Below are positions 1 to 14,970 of a stretch of DNA of 64,000 nt, piece by piece. A model generated the notes under the pieces. The model made no database searches and was not told the DNA's origin. It saw only the letters and a program-made list of their open reading frames with translations. Positions within the stretch are counted from its first letter, which is position 1. Every line of letters begins with the position of its first letter. This stretch comes from Sipunculus nudus (Eukaryota; Annelida; Sipuncula; Golfingiida; Sipunculidae): NCBI GenBank assembly GCA_026874595.1, contig CM049315.1, positions 39,016,164 to 39,080,163 on the forward strand, in the 5' to 3' direction. The translations under genes were made by a program, and so were the position numbers.

Positions 1-3000
1 AATTATGGACCAAACTAATTTTGTTTTTAATTTCGTGATAAAGGGCAACCTGTTTACCTACGCCGACGGTGCGAGTTGTTCAGAAGTATCAACAGACGCC
101 TTTTCTCTTGCGGACAGTGCTGACACGTGATGAAACCAACAAATATATAAAACATGACACGCATTTCGCGGAGCCTAGATTCATATGGCTCCTGCAAACT
201 GTGCAAACTTGAGTAGAAAAAAACCTCACACTGAAGGATAATATTTCCTACGCTTATGTAACACACACTTAAGTTTGAACAGAGTCCTGGTAATATGTGG
301 GACTGATGGCACAGGTATAAGCCATGCAGTATGAGAGTGCTTTAAAGTGTAATGGTAGTTTCGATAACAGTTGGAGTCTCGGAGCGAACATATATGAAGC
401 TAGATAAATACTAAGAATGAAATGTGATCCTCAAGATTTTTAATTATTATACACAGGGTTAATTAAAATTCAGAATTCATGACCCATCGTTAAAGACATC
501 AGTGTGAATCTCTGATATATTGTTTAAATGTTATAACATGTTATGTATTTTGGGGGATCCATGGAGTGGGGGATAGTCATGCAAAAGTCACTAGCTGCAG
601 CTGAATCACGCAAGTTCTATATCATAATTAAGAGGACATGTATTAATTCGGATAAAAGGAAATACAATACCATCATGTAAACAAGGAAGACAGAATTTTA
701 ACATACATAAAACATTTTCGTCAAGAAACATCGGACCCTCAGTAGATAATACATTCATATATACTATACTCCTCGCATTTTAAAATTTGTTACACGATAT
801 TTTCAATAGAGGGATTGACTACGAAGATAGTGCTATATAAACACATATACCCTATTCCTGCATTGAGTTACCACCAAATACCGCACAAATTCAGAACAGA
901 GAGAGAGACAGAGACAGAGAGATAGGGAAGCTAGTAAGAAACTGTTATATGGGTCCATATATGGAAAATATTCTTGTTTGAAATATATGTCAAGTACTTC
1001 AGATGACTCAGCACCTTACTATATGATGTATACAGCTGACTTCCGCAAATGACCACAAATCTCCTAAGCATGATAAAGCACCACAACAAAGTGTAAATTG
1101 TAGAGAGATCAATGAAATCGATCATGATGCCAGATAATAAAACCATTATTTATTTTTGAAATTGCAACTAAATGTTGTATATTTGATGGACAATACATGA
1201 AATCCGCCCCACCTGGTGATTATATGATACTCATAAATATATTTTCATGTCAATCAACTCGACTTTACGAATCGCTTATTAATTATACAGAATATTCGGC
1301 TTAAGAATAAGACGCAATTATATCAGAACACATTTGGCGATGCAAAGAATTGTAACATCTGTGATTTGATTAAGGCATTTAAACCGTGGGTAGATTTTCC
1401 TTGTTATGCATAAACAAAGGTTAATAAAAATGACATTTTATTTCAAGACCTTGAAACTTTGAAATCAAGGGTTGTCCGACCTTCTAGAAAACAAACTTTT
1501 GATCATAAGTTACACAATTTAAGTTCATTCTGTTCAGTAAAGAAATACTGGAACTGAAGTTCGTTGATTTATAAAAACAATAATGCCTTAAGTATCCACT
1601 GTGCAGACAGACATTATAATTCACATGTTTTATGATTAATAATGCAGTAAAGGTGAAGTATCGACCATCCGCAAGAACATCTGTACCTATATGTAATAAT
1701 CAGTGTATCTTATGAGCAAGCGCTTATTATAAATGTTTGATTATTAGCACAAAAAGTAACTTATGATCGATTAATAATTGATGATTTTATGTAACCTGTT
1801 TATTATGTGGAAACAAAGAGAACGTGCATAAACTTGGATCTTGCTAATGCCATTCCTAACTTATATACCTTTTGTTATATTGAGAGAGCAGGGCACAGTT
1901 TTAACGTCAGTTGTTGCTTTGTGCTTTTCTTGAACGTTATTCTCTACAAATAGTGGGGCTTAGCACTGTCATATGAGTAATCGTAATGTCTCATTTTCAT
2001 GTATCATTCCTTCAAAGCAGTTCACGAGTTTCCTCTGGTCGCCATTATTATTGGATGTAAAACAGGAATGACGCAGGTCGGATGCCGGTACGCGCTAAGT
2101 CTTGTCTTAAGTCGGATGTCGAAACAGCATGTTGATAAGCGGAACTGTACAGTTATTGTTATGTTGTCTGACTTTTTTCCTGTCAATCTGGTTATTCCTG
2201 CATACTAGTTCGTTACATTTAATTCGCTTCAACTAAGCATTATTATGCTTTATTAGTTTCATGCTTATTATGTAGGTAAAAATGCTACTTATGTGAATGG
2301 AAAAGAACAGAAACTGCTTGTGGAACACAACATTTTCGGTGACTGAGAGTTGTTGGGGTTAGCCTTGTCTGTGCATGCGTTTGAAAAGGGGCTTTTTTAT
2401 TCAATCGGGTGCAATAATTGAGTAATATTTATTAATCCAATATAATAAGACCATCTTAATCAGAATAACCTGTAATTTATCAAATCGTTTAATCGTTTAA
2501 ATAGTTAACCAGCTCATAATTTTATCTTGTAATTATTTAATCATTAAATCGTCTTATAATCCTTTAATTATTTTGTAATTTAGAAAAAAGTTTAGTTTTT
2601 TCTAGCTTTTTTTTTTTAGCCACTTAGTTTTAAAATAGCCACTAGTCATTGATTTTTTGTATAAGCAGACTTCTTCATAAATTTAACTGATATCATTCAA
2701 TCACCTTTTTGAGATATCTTTACCATAAACAGTCATACTGACAGAAAATAAATAACAGACAGAAATATATGTGCTATATTTTCTGTAGGCGAAATTATGT
2801 AATGTTTACTCATATATATTGTTAAGTATAGCATCCCATCAGATTTCTTCTCACTAGATGTTCATCTCAACGCATCACAATTATGCCTTATTAGCTTCAA
2901 AGTCGGTCGAGAAATAAAACTAAAAATACTTGGTATGATTTTACATGCTTGACAGAAGCCTTATAAAGTGTTTAGTACAAATTTGCAAGGAATTATAACA

Positions 3001-6000
3001 AGCTCGATTCAGCGAAAGTCAGACTGTGGCTTATCTTGTTGGTATAAAACGGCTTGAGAAACTTGTTACTGGAATCCTCTCGCAGGTGTGTATTTTATAT
3101 ACACTGAGTATGTTCTGTCTGTTTTCTGCTTGGCCGCGGCGAAGACACGGAGTCCTCAGGACCTATCATCCTTATAAGTGGATTGAATATGGCATCAGTA
3201 ATATAATACCTGTAATACGGCGCTTGTCCCATTAGCTCAGGGGCTGGCGGCGGGAAAGTAGTCAGCGCGCTACAATTGCGAATCAGGCGGACGTAAATTG
3301 ATAGACCTAACTACAGTCTGGCTCGAATATTTCCTTTTTGATATCCTATACTGCAAAACAATTATAGATACAACGGCTAATCTGGCATACGGGTCGATTG
3401 CCACTTCTAACTAAGAGGACCTGTTCCCTCCGGCATCGAACCAAACAAGCTTATTTGTCCCGTCATCCTTGTTAAATCCGACGGCCATTTTTCATACTGT
3501 ATCTGAAGAAAGACGGCTGGCCACAACGGGTTTCTTCATCGCCCCTTTAGCTAATGAATAATTGTAATCGATGACGCTGTATGCTCTGTAAGTCTGCACT
3601 TTTAGGAATAGCTGCTTCTGTATCTGTCACCATGGTGATAACTATATTCTCTGTAGATATACTTTTTAACTGCTTATATAGCTATTCGTACACATCGTTC
3701 TATCTTTTTTTCGTACTCTTATTTTCATTCCCTGTATGTTTTTTCTCTAACTCTTTTTATTTTATTTGTCAACTTTTCATCCAAAGATAAAATGTTCTTA
3801 TTAGTTCTTTTTTGCCATATGATTTCATACCTGTATAATTATTAATTTACACCTAACATTTATTTACCTGCTTTATTTCTCCAAATGATATAATAATACA
3901 CAGCGAATGTTTTTTTAAATCATGTTTATTAATGAATTTTTTTTTGTAAATGTGAACCACATGTTTTATGGAATAACGTGATATAGAGAGTCCTTAATGT
4001 TATTCATGTTTTTTTACTTCGGCTCATCAATACTTATATACAAATCAAACAAACAAATTAAAAATGATGATGATATTAAGATAATATGTATGTGATATCA
4101 ATGCACTTCAGTGCGTCAATGTGATATTATAGCACTGAATGAAAATGAGCAAGATGTGTTTACGATATTTTATTATTATTATCAAATGATAAATGAAACT
4201 CATTTTAAAAAAATGTATGTATAAACCTGAAAAAAACGGAACCATCTTAAAAAGAGAACATATCTTATTTCAACCCATGTCCCGTTTCTCCGAATTCTTG
4301 TATTTTTTTCTCCTTGTTGATTACCTGGAAAAATGTATCAAAGTGAGCGGCAGAACCAGTATTCCAACGCAGGAAGCAGTCTAAACTGTACCATCGAGAG
4401 AGACGACCATCTTCTTAACAAGTTGTCTGACCCAAATATCTGTCCCGCCATCAGAGGCGACTACAAATATATTACAGACTGAAGATTGTATTACGTGGAG
4501 CCGGGCGCTCGGATCGTAAAGTCTGGACTGACGGGAGGGAAATGAACTGGTCTGGCTGGCAGGGCGCTCGGCTGATATGTGGCAGAGTGGACAAATAGCT
4601 CACACCCCAAGCTGTTAGACGCCCTGTTATATCAGGGGAATAACCCGGCCGACCATGCAACGAGAGCGATAAAAGAAAAATCCCCTGCGTCCGGGTAGTC
4701 TCCTTCTCACCCATACAAACATTATCTTGCGAACACTGTTAAATGAAACGATGCACCTAAGCTAGATGATATTTTATATAAAAACCGCTTCTTTAGGTAA
4801 AAAGGACAAACTTGACATGATCCTTTTGAATTTAATATTGTGACTATTTTTTTTTCGTTATGTTAATGTTATTACGTGCTAACATTAATTATGTGATAAT
4901 ATTTTAAAAGACAGTTGTAGAAAACACTGTTTAACAAACTAACATGAAAAATAAATAACTGTGATGGAAAATAATAAGCAATTATTCACTTGTCTTAATT
5001 GTTTCAGTGTGTGGGACTGCTTTGGCGTATCGTCATTTACACATGTTACTGCTGATACAGTTGCAAATGATCAAATGACTTGCACCTAGTATGGTGCTAC
5101 GAAACAGCTGAAAACATAGTAATATGCTAGTGGAATTATACCTTTAAATGTTAAGAGAGGTAATATTTTACATTATATAGCATAAAGCACATATATATAG
5201 TCTTTAACAAATATACACCTTCACTCAAAAGATTGCAAGGAACCCTGCCCAATAGCTCAGGTATATATTCCTGTCAATATTGACTTGTAAGGACCGTGGA
5301 GGTAAAACATGCAGCTCATGCAGTTAGTTGCTCGTTATAAGTTCAGCCAGGTCAGGATTGGGGTCATGTACCCTAATTACAGAAATACGATATTCTTATA
5401 AATAAGGGAATACAGCATGTCATAATATGACATCACTGGGTATTTTTAGTTTTAAATGAATCGGCCTTCAATGAACCAAGATATCAAATTAAGCCATTTT
5501 CAAGATATTACATTTAGAATCTGATTTTTTAGGGTTCATATTGCGACGCAACTATCTTCTGTTTATTTTATTTAGATTTAAAAATAAATCTAGGGAAACA
5601 TATCTCGAGTTAACTCCTAAAATCGGTCTTGTCCCAAAGCTAAGACTTACCATATTGCCACTGAAAATAATACTGATATTTAGATTATACGGGCCACCAA
5701 AAATATATGACTTATATAAATTATCAAAAGCATCACAATAAGGTATAGTTATTATTAATTATCTCCAATCTGCACGAGTCATTACGTACAGAAGTCCACA
5801 GGCTCTGTAGTGCAATTAAACAGTCAAATGATTGTCTTTATTTGTTATTTACAACCCTCGCATCTTATATCGCTCATAACTGGCTTGATTAATGGAACAA
5901 CTGAAGTATAACCAACAGAAGGGCTTATCCTGGACAATCTCATTGCGTAATGACCGTAGTTAATGTGACGCAAAATTGCTGACACTGCAAACTCCAGAAA

Positions 6001-9000
6001 CCCCGGGAAACAGAATCTATTTTACTGCGCGTTACCGCAAGGCCGCATGGCCCTGTTCTGTAATCCCATGGATACTTCCACATAGGCGCGCCTACTCCAA
6101 GCGCAATCCACGGGAAGAAAACTCGCATTTATAAGAGAAAATGACGAAATAATGATGTCACTGCGCTATCCATCTGGATCATTTGCGATTTTTAGGCCGG
6201 ACATTTGTGATTTATACTATCTAACATGATGGATTAATGTATTAATAGCCACAAGAATTTATGACATAAATCGTTCACTCTGATAAAGCGGTAATGGCTT
6301 CTGTCCAGAAGAAATTGCAACTCACAGGGATCCCCCAATTTGATCTATTTCCCGGCTCCTTCTGATGAAAGGACGAAGTAACGTACCGGCCGTAATGTCA
6401 AGTGGGTTATGGACTTTACTCTGGAACTAGCTCAAATATAAAAGAAATATTACTCATAAAATCAGAGTTATTTTGCTGAGTCTTTATATTACATTGTCAT
6501 GTTTCCTAGTCAAGTGCCTTTGGCGGGACTGGGCGGATCTGCATCATTACTTATAATTTAAACTTATACATAGTCTTTGTTATTCTGGTTTTGGGCGAAG
6601 TGTTGATTGTACCCTCTCTTTAATAGAATTCTAGGTAGGGCCACTTTTGCTTTTACTTCTTATTGACAATCCAGTTTACATAAACTTTTTAAAGCATATA
6701 ATATTTATAATAATTAAAATATTAATAGTTAACTGCGCTGAAATAGGGCCATAATGAATTCTTTCACAAAATTGTATATTGAATTTTTCTTCTTTGTAGT
6801 CGCAACTGAGGTTGGGATACGCATCTTAAGAATATTTCTGTTGATCTCGATTAAGACGGCAGTTTGTATAATATGGATTTATTTGGAACTTTTTCGTCGT
6901 TATATAAAGTATTTGAAATGCATTCGCAGGTTTTGAAATAAATTCGCAGGTATTTCTCGTCCAATTACTGTCAATTGAATATCATCTAAAAATAAATTAA
7001 ACGGTTGAACGACCAGAGTCTCAATGCCATTTATCATTTATCATCAATATCCATTCAAAAATATGTATACAACCTTGTAAATAATGTTATACGCATATTA
7101 TGTTATATGCATATTTGTGTGTGTGTAAAGAAAATATCGGTTCAGTCTTTCAGAAAACAAACTTTAGTTTTACTTTTTTACTACACACGTGAAGTCTATA
7201 TTCAAAACCACTATCCCTAACTTATGCCACAATATGCAGGATGATATAACATATAAAGAGACCGCTGTTCACTGGTTATCGCCGAGAGCCTGCATGTGCC
7301 TGTCTGCAAATTGTGCACTTCACTACAAAACAAGAGCAAAGACGACATAAGAGCTCTGGAAAACGCAACATTGCAATAAAACAAAGTGACGCAAAGTTAT
7401 TACGGTCATATGTATAGAACCTAAATCATTAGGCGAAAATCACCCCATTATCCATGTAGAAACCAGTCAAGGGCTAATATAACTAGCTGGAATATTAGAA
7501 AATACTCAGTTTCCCGTAGGCTTGTCTTCTGTTACCATTAATAGCATGGAAACAGTTGAAACTATTTCGCTAAGCTCTATACATAGTTCAGCATTATAAG
7601 TGTCTCGGTTCAAGATGGTGACAGGCATATATTTCTTATGTAGATGTGGAGATGGGAGCCAGTCTACGGCAGTTGTTATCCAATAGTATCCGGATTCCAT
7701 TTTTTTCCAATTTATTGCAAACCTATATGAATACACCCTTCTGATCAAGTAACTTTCATACTGTCCAAAGGATTTCCTCAAAATAGGTGTTTGCCATAAG
7801 ATACATTTAACTTTATATTTTCGAGAACGCATACACCGCTGCAAATGATATGAACAGAGTACCATATACAGGAAGGAAAATGTATAAATATTAAGTAGAG
7901 AAAGCCTAAAAGCGTATAAAGTAGGATGTTAGCTGTATATGGGACTCAACATTGCGTTGCATAAAAATGTAATGCGTAGGAATTATCTTCAATCTTTATA
8001 ATAACAATAATTTAACAATGTGTAATTACGTTCACATAGACTATTATTTTTTAATTTCATTTATCCTTGTTTTACCACCTAGCCATTTTGGTTTTTATTT
8101 TACATAATATGTGCAATTCCATTAACTAATGCATCTTTAAAATAAATCCATTTGCTTACCATAAATTATAATTCATGGAGGATTTCTGCACTCATTTATT
8201 CAATATTATTTATTCATCGTCGAGACGTACCGAGTGCCAGAACCACAAAAGGCATTCTTCCTATCTCACTCCTTTTTTTGCGGTTAATGCGTATCTAATG
8301 GTAGTTTTATATACACTACAGTACCGTCCATTAACTCCGTTACAGCGGGTCTTCCAAAGTGAAGCAATTTTATCGATTTCATTGAAATTAAACATAGCCT
8401 GAAGACTAACAAGTCTGCTACACCTTGCCTTTGTCCTGGTCATTAGATCTAACTTAATTACTTCATAGAAGACCAACAATACCACAGCGCCTTGTTCTTT
8501 TTCGACGCGGAAGATTACATCACAGAAAGTTGTGACAAACAACAGGGGGCCGATTTAATAGGACGCCATTCCTTACAGTTTGCCTGCAACCATTTTTCAT
8601 TTATATTACAGCAATCTGACAATGGCCACCAGCAGGTAATGCGTTCTCCATTCATACATTGACAAATGACTGTATTTTGTTTCAAAAGCAGCCGCCCGAT
8701 TATTTTCCTTTTACCCAATTACCAGAAATGTGTGACATCCGCAACGATGGCAAAACAATACCCGGATCCTAGTGGAAATTTGGACAAAAAGATTCACAAG
8801 ATGAGAGATAGTCAGTCGATTTGGTAGCTTAGCAGACGACATTTATCTCTGCGAAATGCGCGCCAAGGCTTGCGCTAATCTGGTGTATCATTTCGATATA
8901 GCTCACAGGGTGAAAAGTTTTGGCAAATAGAGGCATGTATTACCTGATTAGGTTTATCCTGATATGGTAGAGGGAAGAGAAATATAACACCAGTCTGTAT

Positions 9001-12000
9001 ATATATCATAATGTTTGCCTGAGGCCCGTTATACAAAGAAGATTACTTTTGGTAAAAGGCTTCAGCTACATAAACGTTTATCCCTCAATCGACAAACAGA
9101 CAACATATTTTTCTTTGTTATTAGTACGCACAACTGATATATTCATAGCCTTCCCTTCAGGCATGGACAAAACTTCAGTAATGCACATCCAATGATCTCC
9201 TTTGAGTTGGTAATATATTGGAAGATTTTTAAACAGCCATGACTTCAGACCATCCATATACAAATCACTTAGAGAGATAAAAGTAGTCTTTCTCATTTTA
9301 GGATGATATATTTATATGTAATGGTTTTCCAGATTCAAATTGCTCTTATTACAAATGAAATAGGTATATTACCTATTAGGACCATAGCTCAGTCCAAATT
9401 GATATACGTGATCTATTTAGACGGATTTTTGAAAAGCTGAGATTAAAAACCTAATGTTTTCATCATGAGAGCACACTCTCTCTCCCCAGCCCATAGAAAA
9501 TTAGATTTGTTTTCCATTATTAGACTGCTCGGTTCTATAATACGTCCATCGCATTCCCTATATTAAGACCGGATGTGGTGAAATAAATAGCTGCTGCGCA
9601 ACCCCGGGATAATATCATAAGACATGAAAGAGTGTGTTGAGCCATAGAGAGGCTATCGCCATGAGGCTTGAATTTAAAGGCTTTATTATAGTTATGCTGG
9701 ACCGGGTAAGTAAACCCGTAAAGTATATTGCATATGGCAAAAGCATCGCAGAACAACTCAGAATGGTCTCGTTCAACAGCCGACATCTCGCGAGACTCTC
9801 ATGCGTCAGGTGGACAAATCTGCAAATAACAGACCTGTCCCATTCAACCAGCAACATATGTTGGCGACGAATAGGACTAGGTGTTTGGGTCCGTTATAAC
9901 GACAATGAAAGACGACTCTTTATCAAATGAGTAACACTCTATACACATGCTCGTACAAAAGGGGAATTTACTACTTTTTGCCAGCAGTTAGCTGAATGAT
10001 TATATGACTAATACTTTCATACATTGTCGTTTAAGAAGTGATTTCTAGGGCTTGCAAAAGATGCCTTTTAACTGTGAATATCCATGATAATCAAGATATT
10101 TTAAGTATAACGAGGTCGGCTATTTGCAAACACAACACCCATAATCATAACCCCATGATTATTTTCATAGTCACGTAGAATCACGTTTGACGTTGAAACA
10201 CTATTACATGTATAGATACGTTCAGGGAATATTTTTTTTATCCAAAATTTGGTTATGGTACTTTTTAATGTCCTGGTTTTCATCACAGCATCGTTAATTG
10301 CAATTTACTTCGTGTCAGCGTCACATCATTAAAGTAATCTGACCAAGGTTTGGTTGGAAGATTATTTGGAATATGCCATGACCGATTTGAATTAATTGAC
10401 AAGAGAAAACCACCAGAGATCTAAGTTCAGTTACAGTATTGTCAAAATTAGCGCTTTTGCCATCGGAGACGAAAGCGTATCATACAAATTCACACCCATA
10501 TTAGATTCAACTCAGTCGGGGTAGGCATATCCACGCCAGGTCTACCGGCGTAGAACTCTCTAAAGGATACCACGGTTTGCACCTATGCATAGCAATAGGT
10601 TTCTAAAAGGCGACCAGCACCCCCGAGGATTCTCCAATCGAACAATGACTCACTGTTATCTAAAGTCCAATCCCAAATTGGCTCAACAGAGTGTGACTTG
10701 AATATCAAGAAATGACGACCAGATGACGTCCCTCAATCACGCATGTGGTCGTGTTTTCGCGGTTTAGTGTGCCACCATCGTGGTTTTCACACCCGGTAGT
10801 CCCTGGAAACAATATGGCGGCCCAGTGTGACTAGAAAACCTGAATTTGCTTTTAAGGTATGGTCTAGTTTCTTCCCTCCTCTCCATGAGTGCTGCAGAAA
10901 AAAAACTAACTTTAAATATTTGCAAAAGAAACCACAGACAGCCCGAAAAGCTTGGTAAACAGAAGTTTGGTACTAAAAGGGGGAAAAATATGAATGATAG
11001 AAGGAACATATTTGTGTTGAGCAATTTCTTCAATGTAAAAAACGGATATTCAAAGAGGTGTCAATTAAGTCTTTCTCAACTTTGACCTTGAATGTATCAT
11101 TTATTGATAATTCTAAAGTGTATCATAACTATAGATGTTCCGAAATATTTCCGCTCAAGTATTTCCTCAAGTAAATATTTATTTATATCAGTGTACTTCT
11201 AAGCTGGTGTCATATTTCCAAAGAAAACAATATATAAATTATGTGATATTATAAGATAAAAAAAAAACAAAAGTTTACATCGATGAACACTATCTAAAAA
11301 AAAATTTCTCAAAACTAATTGCAAATGAGAAAGCAAAAAAAGCTCACTCAGTTAAATCCCGGAGCGAACATACACTATTTGTGAAAGAACCAGCGCATCT
11401 AAAGAGACTTTCTCTATTAGGATGCTGGGTAATATTTTCTGCAAAATACAGAAGATGTAGAAACACGGAGCAGGTCTATTAAGACGTGAGGTTATATTTC
11501 AACGTCCGGTCCCTGATGCCATTTGTTTTTACGGAGGTTTTCAAATTAATCACGGAACACTGTGACTTAATGTTTCGTGCACACTACCAGAGCACTAATC
11601 TTATTTCCAATCGGATCTATAAGGCGTCGGGAAGGAGCCTTCCCGTAACGGGAGCCCAAACAGGCCACTTTTCTGACTGAAAACCTGCGTTTCGATGGCC
11701 CAAAGGGACCGCCGGATCTCTCAGAGGCCAATTGTATAGAGGTCCCGTCCTTAATTAACTAATTTCGTTTTGGGAGAGTAAACATGGGCTGTCAGCAGAT
11801 ATCTCTTCAATTCTCCAACTTGTATTTAATATCAGAACATTAATTAAACTTTCTGCAGGTCCCGGGTCGCCCAATGTTTACTTTATTAAATGAAAGATAA
11901 GGCCGTACTGAAAATGAAATAGTCCTTTTCTTTACATTTGTAACATAATTAACTCTGTTTCGGAAATTACGGCTCTGGCACATTGGATTGATGGGGAAAT

Positions 12001-13418
12001 CCTTTGTTCTGCCAGTGTTCTCACATTTTTTTATTTTTCGAGTTTTGATTCATTTTGTTCGTCATAGGCCTATGCTCATCTTACACGAATATCTCACACT
12101 TCGTCGGTCGGACGAAATAATGTCTGTCCAGGAACAAAGCATGCTTATAGTTCGACGGTTTAAACAGAATTAAGGAAAGGGGTTTTGATGTTCAGGCCGT
12201 ATCTTATTGATTGTGTGAAAACTATTTAGGTCATTATTTATGCTAATATCACGCCACGTATGTCCTATTCTCGTTGCCGGGCCTGTGATCAGAGAAATAT
12301 GGCCAGATAACCAGAATAAGATGTCCGTTTCCGGTAATTTATAAAAAATAAACATGTTAAAACAAGTTTTACCAATACATTGAAATAGTGCTGGAAAATA
12401 ATGCTTGAAAACTTGCAGTTGTGAAAAGTGATCAATTTAACATGGCCATTAAGTTCAAATAAATAACGGTGAAATTAATTCATTAGGTGTTTAGTTTGTC
12501 TGTAGGCCCAGTCTCATTTGTGATTGCACAGGCTAAAACGTGTTTGAGTGCTACCCTCGTTCATACCCTCATTCCCGTCTACATTGGTTTTAAAGTAGGT
12601 TGATTTTCTTTTCTAACTTTAGTATTTACCAGATTTACCGGATTTCTCAGAACTTACACAATTCTTGAGATAAATCTGTTTACACACTAACATCGAAACC
12701 TACTGACATCTAATATACCTGCATATTTATACTTATCTTGTTTTTTAAGGATCAATCCATGGCCTGTTGTTGACACTGTATATTGAATGAGGATGAAGGT
12801 ATCAATACGATAATAATTATATGTTATTATTACTTATCTTGTTAAGAATTGAGCTGTTTGTCATATTCATCAAACTTCGGAAAACCGGGCACTGAAATTC
12901 TCTTATCTTTATCCTTGTATACAGAGAGTATTTTGTGGAACAATCTTCTGGCTACTCTTAAAAATGTCAGCTCACTAAAGAGTTATATTTTCCTGCATAT
13001 AACAACAATTAAGTATAATGGGTTTACCTTTTCTACTTGTATAGTTTAATATTACTAATTATTATGCGTCTTCTCGTTTCTTCAAGCCGTATTTATGCTT
13101 TTGTATCCGACCTTCACGTACTATGTAAACTTCAGTAGTACATTTTTATCTTTGTTTTATACGTTCATATAATTGCAATATTGTTGCATACAGTTCACTA
13201 CGTAACTCTCCTATTTTCCTCAATTTGGGCTTTACATTCGTTACCGCGCGTTCGTTTAATATAATCTGATTGACATTGTAATGTTATTGTACTTTCTCCT
13301 GGTATTCCATGGCCCTTGTGTAAACACAATTTTATCTTATAAAGGCTATCCTGGAAGGTTTTGTAATAAATAAATGAATGTATAATTAAATATATACCAA
13401 CGGAGTAAACTGCTAATT
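1..13418. other. AT-rich non-coding stretch, no gene recognised
   Basis: I see no convincing coding exon, RNA gene or intact mobile element here. Open frames are short (mostly under 100 codons), overlap on both strands and lack family motifs. A short GA/CAGA purine run lies at 899-926. GC-richer islands interrupt the AT-rich background at roughly 3040-3560, 4390-4720, 5990-6420, 10480-10850 and 11360-11760. The last contains a perfect 8-base-arm inverted repeat at 11628-11645. The islands could be conserved non-coding elements or old repeats, and the sequence alone does not decide. Confidence 0.6.
7506..7865 (-). CDS. Unrecognised open frame, 119 codons
   Basis: This is the longest open frame in the first 13 kb that is not simple-sequence. 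The predicted protein is mixed in composition with several Tyr and Arg residues. It has no obvious signal peptide, membrane segment, coiled coil or motif that I recognise. It has no visible partner exon. A frame this long can occur by chance in DNA of this size, so I rate it unlikely to be a gene. A terminal or single exon of a longer spliced gene remains possible. Confidence 0.12.
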   Translation of the reverse strand: MVLCSYHLQRCMRSRKYKVKCILWQTPILRKSFGQYESYLIRRVYSYRFAINWKKMESGYYWITTAVDWLPSPHLHKKYMPVTILNRDTYNAELCIELSEIVSTVSMLLMVTEDKPTGN

Positions 13419-14801
13419 ACCTCCGCCAAGGGGCGGGGGTCATGATTTTGCCGGCGTTGGTTTGTCTGTTTGTATGTCTGTTAGCAACAAAACTAAAATT
13501 TTTTCAACGGATTTTGATGAAATTTTCAGGATAGCTCGGCAATGATACAAGGAACAATTCATTAAATGTTGGGTTGATCCGGATCACCATCTGGATTCAT
13601 GAATTATTATAATCAGATTGTTTTGATAATTTACTGTACATTTATATTGAGTATCATGTTTATGTATTAGCGTAAGAGTTTTGGTTAGAGAGCATACGTG
13701 TCTCGTTTGATGTTAATTTCAGTGCAGTTTAACTCAGTGGGATCCGTCTTTATTTGGCGGTCTCTATAGTTATGATTTTTTTAGTATACTTCAAAGGATG
13801 TGAATCTGTTTAGTTTGAATTTCTTATGTTTTTTTTTCTATGGACGTGGCCATATTATAATTCATGAAACTATTGGCAGTCGGCATAACAGGGAGTGGTG
13901 ATTGGCCAGAAGACTGTCAGGACTTGTGACGTCAGCAAGCAAATATAAGTCGTGTTGAAGGGGACGTTCGACAGAAGTGCCCGGTCAGCGTACCAGTTTC
14001 GGTATAGCCTGACGATGTCTACAGTCAATGGGCAGGTCTGCACGCATCAGAGTCGAAACACCTAAGATATGATGTCTGTAAGCGTAGAAAGTCGATGTCT
14101 GAGGAAAGCCACGGTGATTTCTCTGTAACGGACTTCAGAGCGAGCGAGTATCACATTTTACCGACGGACTAGAAATCTGGCGATTATACCTGTTATGCGC
14201 TTTGAGGTACATATTGAGGACATATGCGTAACTATGGAGGTTTCTATATATCGCTGTGTGGAAGCATGCTAGCTAGAGCTAGGTGATTCCAGGAGATATC
14301 AGCTGTGAAAGACAAATATTCTAAGTCAAGATAGAATAGTCTGTGCGCTAATTAGTGCATACTGCATGGACTGTGTCTTGAGAGTTATAACAGAACACAA
14401 ACGAGGGACTATTGTTGGTCGGAGCTCCGTGTATCTGTGGCCTGATAGTACTGTGAACACAGCGCGTACAAACGATTGGCCGGGCAGCGCAACATTCCGA
14501 TGTCACGTGTGTCATGAGACCAGGAGAAGTGTAAACAAAGAGACTGCTCTGTGTAGTGTGTCTAGCGGACTTGGTGCTTATTTCTGTGTTGATAATCGGA
14601 CGTTAAAATCATTAGTGCTTGTGCATATGGTGCGCCTCTTCAGAGAATGTGCCTTCTTTCTTTAATATATATTTATTTGTTTTGTTAACATATTTCTTTT
14701 TCAGTTTTGAGTATACCTATGTGAGTGTTTAGCCAGTTGGTTTGACTTTTAAAAGAACCTACTCGTTCACATCTTAAGTGGTGTGACACCTTGGCGGAGG
14801 T
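13419..14801. mobile_element. Transposon-like element with 13-bp inverted ends (ACCTCCGCCAAGG type)
   Basis: The left end reads ACCTCCGCCAAGG (13419-13431) and the right end is its exact reverse complement (14789-14801). Just inside the left end is a stretch I recognise as part of a repeat dispersed in many marine invertebrates: a GTTTGTCTGTTTGT-like run, then 'GATTTTGATGAAATTTTCAGG' wording and a GATCCGGATC palindrome near 13577. The sequence after the right end (TCTGCACTCTCTGAGTAC) also belongs to that family as I recall it. No transposase is present; open frames inside reach only about 99 codons (14366-14665) with no known domain. It is a non-autonomous copy or carries a nested insertion. 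Confidence 0.6.
13927..13950 (+). promoter_or_regulatory. CRE plus TATA-like motif inside the transposon-like element
   Basis: A perfect cAMP-response palindrome TGACGTCA (13927-13934) is followed seven bases later by AAATATAAGT (13941-13950), a TATA-like sequence. The spacing fits a core promoter reading rightward. The motif match is seen directly; promoter activity is inference, and an 8-base palindrome can occur by chance. Confidence 0.25.
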
Positions 14802-14870
14802 CTGCACTCTCTGAGTACAAATTTCTAGGATGCTAAATCATTCAATGTTATGAAAATTATATGAAACCTT

Positions 14871-14970
14871 TTATATAATATTATATTATAATTATAATTA
14901 TATTAAAATTATATTATGATTATATTATCATATTATATTATAATTATATTATATTATATTATATTATATT
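14871..14970. repeat. ATTATA/TAATA simple repeat
   Basis: About 100 bases consist only of short TTATA, ATTATA and TATTATA words, with only one C and one G. It is a degenerate AT-only microsatellite about 70 bases after the right end of the transposon-like element. Confidence 0.85.

Noticed and set aside
3229-3300. tRNA-like TTAGCTCAGGGGCTGG word (similar TAGCTCAG words near 5253, 9386 and 25410)
   Set aside because: No B box follows at the right distance; the short A-box-like word is common by chance.
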